Below are positions 1 through 12,700 of a DNA stretch of 64,000 bases, one piece after another (position 1 is the first letter of the stretch; each line of letters begins with the position of its first letter). Origin of the DNA: Ptychodera flava (lineage: Eukaryota > Hemichordata > Enteropneusta > Ptychoderidae); contig NC_091947.1 in the NCBI RefSeq assembly GCF_041260155.1, positions 27,427,615-27,491,614 of the forward strand. The letters are read 5' to 3'. The notes beneath the pieces were generated by a model. It saw only the letters and a list, made by a program, of their open reading frames with translations, had not been told where the DNA came from and searched no databases. Made by a program: the position numbers and the translations under genes.

Positions 1-36
1 CTCGAGCGAGCAGAATCATTTCTTGCGCGTGCCACA

Positions 37-1218
37 CCACAGACAAATATAGAAATAGACCACAGGGGCTCAGAAGTGGCTATTTAAATCAATATTACAG
101 CGTTTTTCTTTCTTTTTCAATGTTACAAATAAATCAGCTGAAGAGCACAACATTTGTGTAGCTGTCTTTTGTGTAGCTTGTATTGGCATGTATAGTGCGC
201 CCTCAATGGGGAATGTGATCATATGTAAATACGACCTTTAGTTCCGTGACCTCTAGCCAATTCCTCTGGCCATGCCTACTGGCCATGCGTACAGACGTCG
301 CTGTGTTTTAGTACAGTAAGCATAGCGAGGGCAGGGCAGGAAGTAGGCATGGCTAGAGGTCACGGAACTAAAGGTCACATTTACGAGGACGCACTATACA
401 TGCCAATACAAGCTAGACAAAAGACAGCTACACAAGTGTTGTGCTCTTCAGCTGGTTTATTTGTAACATTGGAAAAGAAAGAAAAACGCTGTAATATTGA
501 CTTAAATAGCCACTTCTGAGCCCCTGTGAATAGACTAGCAACGGGTATTGTTCAAGGCGTGAAGCGGTTACGTAACCCATCCATGTTCGCCTCGCCTCAG
601 GTTGCTCTCGCCTCTCTTTTCCGAAGAGTGCCGACCATGCATCCTTCGGTAATATTCGGATTTTCGCCAATTGTTAAGCGAAAGTATGTTCGGCAAAGTT
701 TGTGTTGTTGTTGTCGTGTGGTGCTGAGCGGCATTGGCGTGCTGGCGAAAACGGGAGTGTTTTGAGCTTCAGGAAAGTGAGTTTTACCGTTTTAAAAATT
801 CCTCTAATATTTTTATGAATATATAAATAATTAGTGTGTTTGAATCAAATTTGAAAGTCTTTTATCGATACTGTTTGGTTTTACTCAATGGTTTACGGTC
901 AGTCATACCGTCTTTTACACGTTCGTCAAGGAAGGACATGTTTATGAAACTGCTGGCGTGTTATGTTTTGATTGGCGTGAAGCAGTGTTTTCTGCCCTGA
1001 GAACTCACAAAGTACTATGGTTGCTACGCGACTGGCAGCACGTTGCCATCTCGTCGTATTTTTCGCATAATCTCGTGCAATTATCAACCACAAACAAAGT
1101 CTCCAAAAAGTTTAACACCTTTGAAGCTCATTTTAATATGAAAAGGCAATAGTCTACCGAGACGACTATGGAAAAAAGGCATGCCGCGTTGCTAGTCTGT
1201 TTCTCTATTTGTCAGTGG
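37..1218. mobile_element. Non-autonomous DNA transposon, copy E1, with terminal inverted repeats
   Basis: The ends are inverted repeats of about 30 bp, beginning CCACAGACAAATATAGAAAT at the left and matching the reverse complement of the right end with about four mismatches. The element is flanked by a 5-bp direct repeat CCACA (32-36 and 1219-1223). The internal sequence (about 530-1180) closely matches element E2 at 25534-26228, which confirms it as a family. It is interrupted by a second, foldback element at 61-528. No transposase is visible. The superfamily is not assigned. Confidence 0.75.
61..528. mobile_element. hAT-like foldback element nested in E1
   Basis: The two arms, about 61-257 and 340-528, are near-perfect reverse complements, starting CACAGGGGCTCAGAAGTGGC and ending with its complement. 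A 7-bp direct repeat AATAGAC (54-60 and 529-535) flanks it, and E2 is continuous at this point, so the nested insertion is clear. The terminus and 7-8 bp duplication resemble hAT elements; that assignment is inference. It contains no gene. Confidence 0.75.
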
Positions 1219-1338
1219 CCACACGAATGGGTGACGTAACGCTTAGCCAAACGGACTTTTGCACGTGAACGTGTACGCCAACGCCAACCTGGATTCTACG
1301 TGTTCACGTTCACGTTCACGTATAGCCAAACCTGTCTA

Positions 1339-2226
1339 ATATTTCAGCGCAAACACAAGGAGTCAGAATTACTAACCCAACAATTCCTTGGTGGCCACAT
1401 CAGTTACCTATTATGTATCAAGTATGTATGAACATAAGTCGAGCTAAATAATTGTGAAATACTGGTGTATCAACTTAGTTATTCAGTATCCGACTGAGAG
1501 ATGTATAAACTAACAGACAGCCCAACTTTCCTACACAGGACAAAACCAGTACGCCTAGAATACACTATGGACTACAAGCCGAACTTGTAATTTTCTACAT
1601 TTAATAGATTACTATCACACTGAAAACATAACCTTTTCAATTCACACGTCATTTACAATAATTATTTCCGTTCAATGTTGATGATTTACTCTCATGTAAT
1701 CACTGCTACGACCTTGTCTGAAAAATGAAGTAGTGAATAAACACGGGATATTAATGCACATATTTTTAAATATGAAAGGTAACATTTTTCACGAAATTAT
1801 TGCGTAGCCGAGCTATGTTGTAAGTAGAGGTAATATGACCAATGTAATCTCATATATCCATATCTGCCTTCTTGTCACATCAGATCTCTTGGTCCGAAAA
1901 CCAGTCGTGAAGTGTTATACATTTTCGACGGAATATCATGACAATAACATGAATGACAACTTATCAGATCAAAATATTCAACTACAGAATTCGGCCTAAA
2001 TTCTGAATTGTTAAACAATAATAACTTGTCCAGACAGCTGGTACATTTAAATCTTCATTGATGTTGATGCCATGCAAATACCATTTCCAAATAGATATGA
2101 TTAAAAAAAGTTGTCACAATATAAAAAAATATCTCGATTAATAGATAAGATACATAATAGGTAAATGATGTGGCCACCAAGGAATTGTCGGGTCAGTAAT
2201 TCTGACTTATGTTTGCGCTGAAATAT
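1339..2226. mobile_element. MITE with about 85-bp terminal inverted repeats and TA flanks
   Basis: The left end (1339-1422) and right end (2143-2226) are inverted repeats starting ATATTTCAGCGCAAACA and including a CCTTGGTGGCCACATCA block. TA is present on both sides (1337-1338 and 2227-2228), as expected for Tc1/mariner-type insertion. The interior is AT-rich with no open frame of note. Confidence 0.7.
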
Positions 2227-2945
2227 TAGTCGCGCCAGCGGCTTACTGACTACGCATGCGCTTATTCATAATATACTATGCGAGTAACCGGAAGTGTACC
2301 CTTCTTTCACGGGCGCCGCCATGTTTTTTTTTTGAGTACTCGTAAATAAACAAATACGAAACAAATTACTATTATATAACATGCCATTTATAAAATATAC
2401 CTCTTTTATTAGCCAGTAAATGTTATTATGCACCTTGTCGCTGATACAAAATATCGTTAATATAGATAAAGGGAGAAAACTGTCGTGCATATGAACGGGG
2501 GCATACGCAAAGAATGCTGGGATTGAATTATAGAAGAGCGCCCCCTGTGTTAATAATTAGACTCAAAAATTGCCAGTTTTTAGACGGAACGCTATAGTTT
2601 TCAGCTTGCAAGTGGAAGGTAGGCAGTGCGGTTACCATTGCAATGATAATGATTGCATAATACGTCCCTTGTTTAACGCAATAGGCTGTTATCATTGTAC
2701 AAATTGCCAATTTTTGTCCAAAATTTTTACACGCTACAGAAAATCTATACCTGCCCTGCTGCAGGATTTGACGTCGTGTACGTACGTGAACTGCTTTCAT
2801 CAGAGGGAAACTGGGCATAGTTGTCATATAACGTTTATGAAGTAACAATTACAGTTTATCATGAATCAATACAAATAACATTGCCAATCTTAACCCCTGG
2901 CGCGACACCAAGGGCTGAGCCCTATATAATATTAGTCTAAAGTAT

Positions 2946-3184
2946 TCCGTCCGCACGGAATAACATCTCGTGCGCACGGAAAAGCACCTCGTGCGCACAG
3001 AATAACATCTCGTGGGCACGGAATAACATCTCGTGCGCACGAAAAAACATCTTGTGCGGAAAAACATTTCGTGCGCACGGAAAAACATCTCGTGCGCAAG
3101 GAAAACATCTCGTGCGGAAAAATGTTTCGTGCGTACGGAATAACATCTCGTGCGCACGGAATAACATCTTGTGCGCACGAGATA
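2946..3184. repeat. Minisatellite, about 20-bp unit
   Basis: About eleven imperfect tandem units of the type CACGGAATAACATCTCGTGCG, some shortened. The unit contains the self-complementary GTGCGCAC. The open frames across it encode only repetitive peptide and are not credible genes. Confidence 0.85.
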
Positions 3185-5455
3185 AAGCATATTTCTTTGC
3201 TTTACAGAATGTCCCTTACGGGCTTTCATAGCTCCCCTCTTCCCGACTGTGTAACAAAAAACATTGGAACGCTGTGCAGGTGCCAGACAGAGCACCTCAC
3301 TCGGAACAGCGCCCTCCAAACATAAAATATGTCACGTATATCCAATTCTAAGTCAGGCAAACCTTCAGTTACTTCAGATAGATAAACAACAACAAAAGAA
3401 AGTGCACGGATAACTCTTACAACATGGAAATCAATGACAGATATGTCAACTTTTTAATGTTACAATAGACGGCCCCTCTTCCAGACATTATGGCATGACT
3501 TGACATTTATTCATTTACATATTAATTAATTACATCAAGAAGTAGTCGTATTTATATCGAGTTTGCATTTATCGAAGTATTAGACTTCGTATTTAGGGCT
3601 TTTGAACATTAACAAGTGTCTGGGCCAAACAGAAAAATGTAAGTACTTAAAAATAAGACAGCAGCTAAATCAAAGGGCAGCGAAGATAAAGAAAGAAAGA
3701 AAGAAACAAACAAACAAAAAAAACATACAAACACAAAAAATTATTCAAGATGCGAGGCCATTATCACTGCTCATCACTGACGTCGCATGTTTAATATGTT
3801 ATATGAGTTGTTCAATTATTTTAATTCTTATTCAATAATTTTTTTCTCTGACATTTACGTATGTATTCTATTTGTTTATTTATTTATATATTTGATTGTT
3901 TACTTGTTTGTTTGTTTATCATGGCTTCCCTGTGCTTAGACAAACAGATCGACAGGGAGCGGCTGAAAAAAATCACGTGAACTAGACATGGACTCGTAAT
4001 CAGAGCCACAATACTATCTGTGACGGCCTTGCAGGTGTTATGACATGCAGTGGCCCAGTTTGTGTGACACAAATGGCGACTTTCCGTTCACGACCCTCAG
4101 CTGATGATCTCCAAATTGATTTCTCGCTTGTGATGCGTTAACTTACTCGTTTAAAGGGCTTACTGGTTGCCGGGAAAACTCACTATCATTGTGCAATTAT
4201 CATCGATGGCACAGCTTCTAATCTAATTAAGGCGCCTGCCCATTTTAATTTACGAGCATTTCAGACCATTGCCAATGTGAAGTGCAGGGCGGAGTCAACG
4301 ACGACAATATCGTCTCCACAGGAAGCCATGGTGATATAGTATTTACTGTGTCAAGTATTACAAGTTAGGCGTCATATTTTGTGACATTTCATAGGGGCTT
4401 TGCCAATAACACAGGCAGTGAAAGGTGTTCAGGGAGCAACGACGAGGTAGAAATATCATAAACTGCACGAATGATCTTCTCCAATATGCGTGAAGAGTTT
4501 CCCATAAAATAATTGCACACTCCATAGCCGGAAAATTCCGTTTTATTTTCATTTCCCCGACTATATGACGTATTCAGCGGTTGTAAATTTCAGGCGGAGA
4601 TAGATCTATTCAAGGGAGCTTTGATCAGCTATTTGCAAGACACGAAATCGTTGCTTCGAAACGACTTTATGTATGATATACATACGTATACTGTTGGGCA
4701 AGACGATTAAAAAAAAACTTCAATACTCTTGGATAACGCGTAGTTATAATAGTCTCATCAGTCTGTGATTGTCTCTAATTTCTTATTAAACAATAAACGC
4801 TTTACAAAATTTCAATTGTTAATAGCCTATTCAGAGAAGAATGCAACTGAGTGGATAGATTTTTAGAAGCTACAGATTCCGTGTAGGTCGATAACGTGTA
4901 TGGACTTCTTTAGAAACCAAAGAGATTAAGTATGTTCTCCCCATCTTATTTTCCTTAAAGTTAGAGAATGATAATTTTTCCCGAGAGTTCTCAAGGAGAA
5001 TGGCGATCCTTTTTACATAACATGTAAATTTGTAATGTGCTTCACGAATGAATGAGTGAATGACATGTGAATGAATGAATGAACGAATGAATGAAGCTCG
5101 CGAGGTGACATGTTATTTTCACCCAGAGAATTTGAATGAGTATAGTGTAAACCTTCTGTGAACAAACGTTTCCGAGGTTATCTTCATAACAGCGAAACTG
5201 ACTCATAATATCGTCGTGCGGAGGTAAACCTCCCATATGAGGTAAATGTAAGCAGTTCGGAGTAAAATCACGATTCGTAATTTGTCAACACGTATAGAGT
5301 AGCTACATCCTGGCACTATCTTCTGCATAGGAGAGTAAAAATAGAACCTTAATTGAAATTAATTTTTAGTAAACACTGCGGTTTCTAAACTCGTCCAGTG
5401 TGGGCGTCTTTATGGGAAACAAAACGCGGTCGCAGGTGACAATTTGTTACCTGTC
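3185..5455. other. Stretch without a recognised gene
   Basis: I see no exon with splice sites, no RNA gene and no clear transposon. It holds a short degenerate (GAAT)n tract at about 5046-5093 and AT-rich sequence. The region from about 5460 onward is conserved with the upstream regions of copies B and D, so it is treated as promoter. Confidence 0.5.
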
Positions 5456-5459
5456 AGGC

Positions 5460-5847
5460 CTCAGAGAGCTAATTTTCTTCAGGTTTAAGTGATAGCCTTC
5501 ATCAGCAACTGATGTGGAAACTGGCAACTGTCCGCACTCACACGAAATCCACCAATCTATGTTAGGTGTATGTCCGCTGATCTGCCGTCTCGTTGACAAT
5601 TTCCGTTTCACTTCGTGAAGTATGCAAAACCGAATTCATCAACGTCATCTATTGAAAAACGTATAAAGCTAAAATTAGTTTGTCAACGTGGCATAAATAG
5701 CATTCGCGATTTAAAGTGTACATACAGCTAAGAACCTGGAGGTCGCATCACTGTCAGTTTTTTACTTCTTTGCGGTGCAGTCAGCTTTCAAGTGTCCGCT
5801 GGTCTCATATTATAGTTGGATACTTATTCGCAACAGAATCCGGGGAT
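5460..5847 (+). promoter_or_regulatory. Upstream region of copy A, conserved with copy B
   Basis: This block matches 18082-18424 upstream of copy B closely and 42870-43223 upstream of copy D more loosely. It contains a TATA-like GCATAAATAGC at 5691-5701, directly preceded by GTCAACGTGG; copy B has TCGACGTGGCATAAATAGC. The TATA-like box lies about 150 bp before the proposed start codon. Conservation across copies supports a core promoter and 5' UTR, but no transcript was available. Confidence 0.55.
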
Positions 5848-6463
5848 ATGAAACTTTTCGATATGATTTCACTGTCGGCAGTACTAGTGTTAACTTGTTT
5901 CTTTTTCGCGATAGCCTGCGGGTTCGACAAGGACGAATGGGTTCGTAATGCTGAAATTCAAGATCCAGGTATCGGAAAAATGTCTTTAACATTTATCATA
6001 TTCAGGGGAAACATCCGCATTCAACTTTATCAACTTGGCAAACGTTCGTCTTTATCTGATTTACCTGTATTGAATATTTAGGGCTTACTTTCTCAAGTGT
6101 GAAGGTACCGACAAAATATTCAACTCATATTTTTCGCAGTTATCACTGCTTTCTTTTGATTGCCTTTAAAACACCAATGCTTGCTTTCTGTTTCTGTTTT
6201 AACACTGAACCAGCATGCATACTTTTGTGTACACTAGCTTGTTCTGTTGTGTAAAATACGTTGTACATACGTCTGTATGTATGTATGTATGTATGTATGT
6301 ATGTATGTATGTATGTATGTATGTATGTATGTATGTATTTATACATGTATGTATGTATGTATGTATGTATGTATGTATGTATGTATGTATGTATGTATGT
6401 ATGTATGTATGTATGTATGTATGTATGTATGTATGTATGTATGTATGTATGTATGTATGTCTC

Positions 6464-6518
<55 letters not shown>

Positions 6519-6546
6519 GCCTGCCTATCTGCCTGCCTGCCCGCCC

Positions 6547-6590
<44 letters not shown>

Positions 6591-6648
6591 GTCTGTCTGT
6601 CTGTCTTATCTACCTACCTACTTACCTAAGTCTGATGCGTTGACAACA

Positions 6649-6739
<91 letters not shown>

Positions 6740-9700
6740 TGCTGATGGCTATTAAGCTGTATGGGTGGTCTTCAATCGTAATACTCAAGTAGTAGACAAT
6801 TCATACCAACTGCAATAACTCATTCATTTCGCCATAGCGCGACTATTATATGCTATAACGCGAGAATGCTCGTACTAGAGAGCAAAATATTTTTATGGTG
6901 TAAACTTCCGTACAATCGATATGAGCTGCACTTATGGAGTGAGATCACGTCATTGTTAAAAGAATACAAATATCACGTTGTCACTGAGAGAGGTCACTCC
7001 GTTGTTGAAAAAACACCAATGTCATGTTTTATACGAGATGCCATGTCGTTTCGGCAAAACGATCGCACTTTCAAGTTTTGGCGATGTTGTAAAGTTTCTG
7101 CGTGTGTTGTTTTCACTCAATATATATGTATCTTTCTATGTTCACGTGTGTCTATAGTAATTACATATTCACATTTAAGGTAATATGCGCCTCAAAAGTG
7201 AAAGACTTAAACTTTTCCTCAAATTTTCCCTAAGGAACCCTTCAACCATTCTCTTTCAAAATCTGATAGCTAAGCTTTAAACGATTGCAGAGTATTACTG
7301 AACGATGGGTAGCAGACACCACATTCAGTAATCTAACCAACAGGGTGGAGAGACTGCGCGTGTAGAGGGAAACAGTCGTCGGAACAGCGCCTGTGCGAGT
7401 TTCTTGTTCACAAACAATGTATTTCGTGCAGGATATCAAGATGTACCTCATCATCATAGCTGCAACATTTAAATTATACGATGAAGATTATGACAGACAT
7501 GTTTGACCTTTCATCAATCACCAACGTGGTACTGGATACGGTGTTCACATTGGTCGTATGGGTCCCATAAGGGGGGGGGCTACGAGCTTTGAGCGCAGTT
7601 CCGATGACTGTATCCCTTTAAACTGAGGCCTTTAAAGTACACATTTGGTATACATAGAGATGGTCTCATTTACAATATTTTTGTAGTTTTCAGGGGACTC
7701 TTTCAAACCACACGGAAGCACAGTCTAAATACCATAGTCGAGTTTACGTTTTGGCCTGGATGTAGACCAAGCTCCACTTCAATGAATCGTCTGTATAGAC
7801 AGTATATCTTGGTCCCCTGTTCCCAGTTCTAATCCAAATACATTGTGCATCATCTAGCTCTTATTTGTTTTTCCCGCCCTACACTTTCGAATGATACGAC
7901 AAAAATGCATGAGTTTGAGTTCAGATTTGGAAACAACCATTTGGAAACAACAAAGCGTTTTGCTTAGGCCTATATTCTAATGATGCATTTCTAATTTATT
8001 TTTGTCGTATGTTTTCAGTTTGAAGTGCTAATTCTCTTGCATATTTTTCTGAGATAGAACAGATATACTGGCTTTCACAAGCACGTATTTTTGAGATCGT
8101 TTTGGTATGCGTTTAATGCCTACTATGTGACCGAGTAAATTTCTTGTCAAAGATACATTGAAGTATTGGAAGGAAGTTATTGCCCACTTAAAGATAGTTC
8201 TCCGTTTTAGGTTACATATAACTTCTTGACCCAACACTTTCTCTGTCTGAAATTCTCATATATAGTAAGAACAATTTTTAGTATTTGACGTTTCTTGGCT
8301 AGGAAGCGAACCATCCGAGTGCGTTCTTCGTTCGTTTTGTGTCGCCTGTTCCTTCCAAAGGACTACAACGTACGCCAAAAATAAAGTTGCGAAAGTACCA
8401 GATGTATAGTCACCCTTGATTTTTTTTGCAAATAAATTGTCCATGCATGCCGATGTTGAACAGTGATTCGGAGATTTTAAGAAGGTCCTACACAATACAA
8501 TTACAAATCAGGTTTTATCCTGTATATCTGTTGATTTGCAAATGATGACAAAAACAGTATTTTAAATTTCTTGGCCAAAGTTTTACAAATATCAAAGCGG
8601 AATAATAATTTTGCGATTACCTTTGTCGAAGTGTAGGCTTTACATAAATTTTACACTCAGCCCGCTGTATATTCTCTTGTCGTTCTACGTCACGAAAATC
8701 TGCGTCTATGTCATCAATTTTGGAGCGTCGGAGCTTTTTGCGTCGGTCTTCGATGTGATCGTCAATGTAAACAAACAACGTGGCGGCCTGTATTTCTCCC
8801 GTGATCAAAATTTGAACCCTCTTATTGACCACAAAACTAAAACAGAAAGACTCAAAATTGCAAAGTGGATGTATTTTTTCAGACTCTAAAAATATGACTG
8901 ATTTTTACAAATATTCACGTCAGACAAATTTTGATCGCGGGCCGCCATGTTATTTGTTTACATTGACGATCACATCGAAGATTCGACGCAAAAAAAGTTC
9001 CGAAGCACCATATGATATAGACGCGAGTTGCCGTGACGTAGAATGACCAGAAAGTAAATCCAAGTATTTTTTGTTCATAGACGACAAACTTGGCTTGAGC
9101 AAGTGATAATTTGTTTTATTACATGCCTTGTATATCGAACGGCACGCCCTCCATAGGATTCAATGGTAACTCGTCGATGACGTCGCGGGCCGCATAGTCA
9201 TCACTTGATTTAAAGTGAACCGGAACTATTTTTAAACATGACAAATTTTGGATGTAAAAATGTCATGTTTTGCATAGGAAATCCGGTTGTTTGGAAAATT
9301 TTGCATAAAAAAATTGATAAACCGCATAACAGTAGTTTAAATATACCAATGCGCCATTCGATGATGAAAATCATTCAATTTTAGCGGATTTTCATCTAAG
9401 ATGGAAATAAAGCATTTGCTTATCATTTGCCAATAAACATAAATGTTTTAGTGAAAACTGTGTAAGAGAGGCATGTTATCAAAACATTATAGCCCAAACG
9501 AGGGACTATGTACCCTCGGAGCAGGAGACTATTTGCCTGACGTAAGGAGGGCAAATGGTCACCTACCCTCGGGCACATAGTCCCATGTTTTGGCTATAAT
9601 ATATAGTGTTTGGAGCGTAGATACTTTTTGTATTTCAACATACTGAAGGTGGTGATCATGGCGAACATTTTTGATTTCCAGAAAAAGATTAAAGTTCCAT

Positions 9701-12700
9701 AAGTTGTATCTTTTGGCTATTTTTTCAGAACTTTTGTTTGGCTATTTTTTAAGATCTTTTGTTTTTATGGTTTCCTACACTTTCTGCATTGAATCCCTAA
9801 ATTGTAATGTAATGCCAAATATTTAGCATCATCAACACAACCTATATGAGTATAATCTCAATTGTTATTGTTTAAAATTGTATTCAAGTCCGGACTAGAA
9901 TTCATTTGAAAACAATAAACAATGATCACTACACAAAAACAAGCTGTGTTGACAAAAAGAATGCTCGAAATTTCAGCATGACAAACGGATTAGGGTCAGA
10001 CACGGTAGTTGATATACAGAAGCAGAATACTGAAAAACTTGCCACAAGTTACAGTTTATGTCCCTTTCATGAAAATGTTATGAAACTCTATAACTATTAT
10101 CCCTTTTTTCTGGTGTTCATTGAAGATTTTAAAAATGCATCGTGATGTGAAATGTTAGAAAATCTAAGTAACAATTCCATAACGATAAACAAACTCTTTA
10201 CACACAGAGAACAGCAACTCTTACCTTGACTGGCCACGAATCCACTTCTCTGGTACCGTCTTGATCGACACGCCGACAGGGAACAACCTATGTCAGAACT
10301 ACGACATTGAGACATTTGATGAAAGGCTACGAGAACAACCATCAATTCTCAGCTACAACCCTGATGGCTCCGGTGTCTTTCAGTTCCTGGATTGTAAAGT
10401 ATCGTCAGTATGCTACAGAACTGGTGAATGTGTCACCGAGTTGGCGGAGGACGCACTCATAGGAACAGAAATTCTGAGTAAGTTCACAGCAATAATAAGA
10501 TGCTTTGGTGAGGGTACTTGCGAGATAATTCTCGAGTCACATCTTTACGGTAAGAAATAGGAAAAAAGACGGTACTCACTAAGATTATTCCTAAAATAAT
10601 TATCAGTATGCTGTCTTCATCGGGGATACTGGAAACCAACCCAAGGGCCGATAAAGTTGACAACAATGTCATCAAATACATGGAAACAAAAATGTTGGAA
10701 CAAAAACGTCTGCCTTGTGAACTGAGCTTTATTTTGGTCAAAATCGAGCTTAGCTTATTTCGTAGATTCATCTTCTTGCAAAGTGAGTTTTGAGATGAAA
10801 GTATACGAAGTAACAGTAATTGAGTGTGTAAATGAGAGTGTGTAAATGACACAAACTACAGTTTCAACGCAGCCATTGACATACCTCTTTATCAACCAAT
10901 TTTGTTCTCCCCCCATTTCTCTAGGTAACATCGACCGTCCCCAGGCAAAGATGGTAGACCTGGACCCGGCATATAAACAAGTATCAACGATTATTGGATT
11001 AACGCTTCAGATACCGGGTGTTTTCAAGGCCCTTTTACTTGAGGCAGCAATAATAGGTTCCCTGTTTGAGAAGACACCCCAAGCCACAAGAGATGGTGTC
11101 TTGGGGTCGAACTTCTTGTCGCTACTTGTTGATGTCGAATGGGAAAACAATGAGGACTCGCAGATTGTCAGAGAGTTCAGGGATTTGCGGTTCACAAGTT
11201 CAGACCCGCACGTTCTGTCCATAAAATTTAACATTGAGCTCGACACTTCTCGGCCTGATCTCCAGTCAAACGGGCCTCAGATAGGTAGAATAGTCGGTAC
11301 TATAGGCCTCGCTGGAACTGCCGAACCTTTGCATGCTCTTCGCCATCGACAACTCAGGCCTCTTCAAAGCGACTTTGACTTTGGCACAGTTTACTTTAGA
11401 GTATTCAAAACCCGAGGAAAAATTCTCATTGACGTTGCAAACGCAGTGAAGCATAATTTGAAGGGACTTCCAGACCAAGACTTGAACCAATTACTGCAGA
11501 TTGCGTATCCCTTGGATGAAACAACACACTCTGTAAGTTGTAGAACACAAATCACGGTTGTCGGCCAAGTTAACTACACAAGTGAGCTTTGGTATCAGCG
11601 CACTGCTGGCGTAATTTCAGTGCCTGAAACGACTGAACTGACATTGAAACAGCTTGATGAAATATCGAATCGGCCACTTATGATCCGACGTTTGGACAGG
11701 CGATCTCTTCAGTGCGTTCAAGTTATCCTGGCTGAGAGAAGCGACGGAATCATGATTGATGTCATGGGAGACAGAATATTCAGACAAGACCCAGGGGACA
11801 TTTGGCGAGTTCGCGCTTTCTCTACCGAATTCGGTAGACCCCTTGCCAATGTTCAATTGCAGATGAAACCAGCCAAATGGGTCGAAGACGAGGGGGCCAA
11901 CTCATTTCGTGGACCATCTTATACTGTACCATTCAATTATCCCGCTGATGCAATCCAATACTCCGATCCGAAGGAAACGAACAATTACGGAATGGCTGGT
12001 TTTGAATTCGTTGGAAAGAGTCCAGGAAATCCAAGGGGGAAAGTTGATGGTCAAATATACGTGTTTGAGATTCAGGCTCACGTACATAATCCGGCTATTT
12101 CAAGTCAAGAGATAGCTGTTCATATGTACGATGACTTCAGAGTGTCAGAAGGAGGGCCCACTTGGAATCAGGATATTTACCCCATATTCAAACTATATGC
12201 AAATATGTTTCCCAGCATGACAGGCATCATAAATTTGGCTTCTTATGAGGATGTGATTCGCAAAATTGAAATGATGAAATTGACAATGAACTTGCCGTTT
12301 ACGGATCCAGCATTTATGCCAGTAACAAGAGATTTGTCTGGCCAGAAACGTCAAGCTATACTGAAATGGTTGGACGACCCAAAGCTTAGTCCCACAGCTC
12401 CAACCAGCCTTGAGGAGTTGAAGAATAACCTTCAGATTGCTCTTGAAATTGAGCTTGCAACCATCCCTCCCTATCTAACTGCGTGGTTTTCTGTCAAGGA
12501 AGGGCATAATCAACAAATATCAGAAACTCTAAGGAGTGTTGTCACTGAAGAAATGCTACATATGACTTTAGTAGCGAATATTCTGAACAGCATATGTGGG
12601 AAACCAACTTTGGACGACGTCGGGGTTATACCAAAATACCCTTCAACGCTCCCAGGTGGGGTCCATCCCCATCTTACTATTTCCCTTGGCAGACTGAGCA

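Noticed and set aside
1262..1325. CACGTG/GTTCACG-rich short inverted repeat
   Set aside because: It may be a regulatory cluster, but no gene starts nearby and the repeat is short and imperfect.
2849..3319. 156-codon minus-strand open frame with RTRCYSVRTR repeats
   Set aside because: It is the minisatellite read in frame, with no other gene signal.
6215..6792. Long open frames of repeating CMYV, LSIY and IYIY residues
   Set aside because: They are translations of tetranucleotide and AT microsatellites in an intron. The same applies at 28839-29279, 34833-35053, 57252-57651 and 57793-58187.
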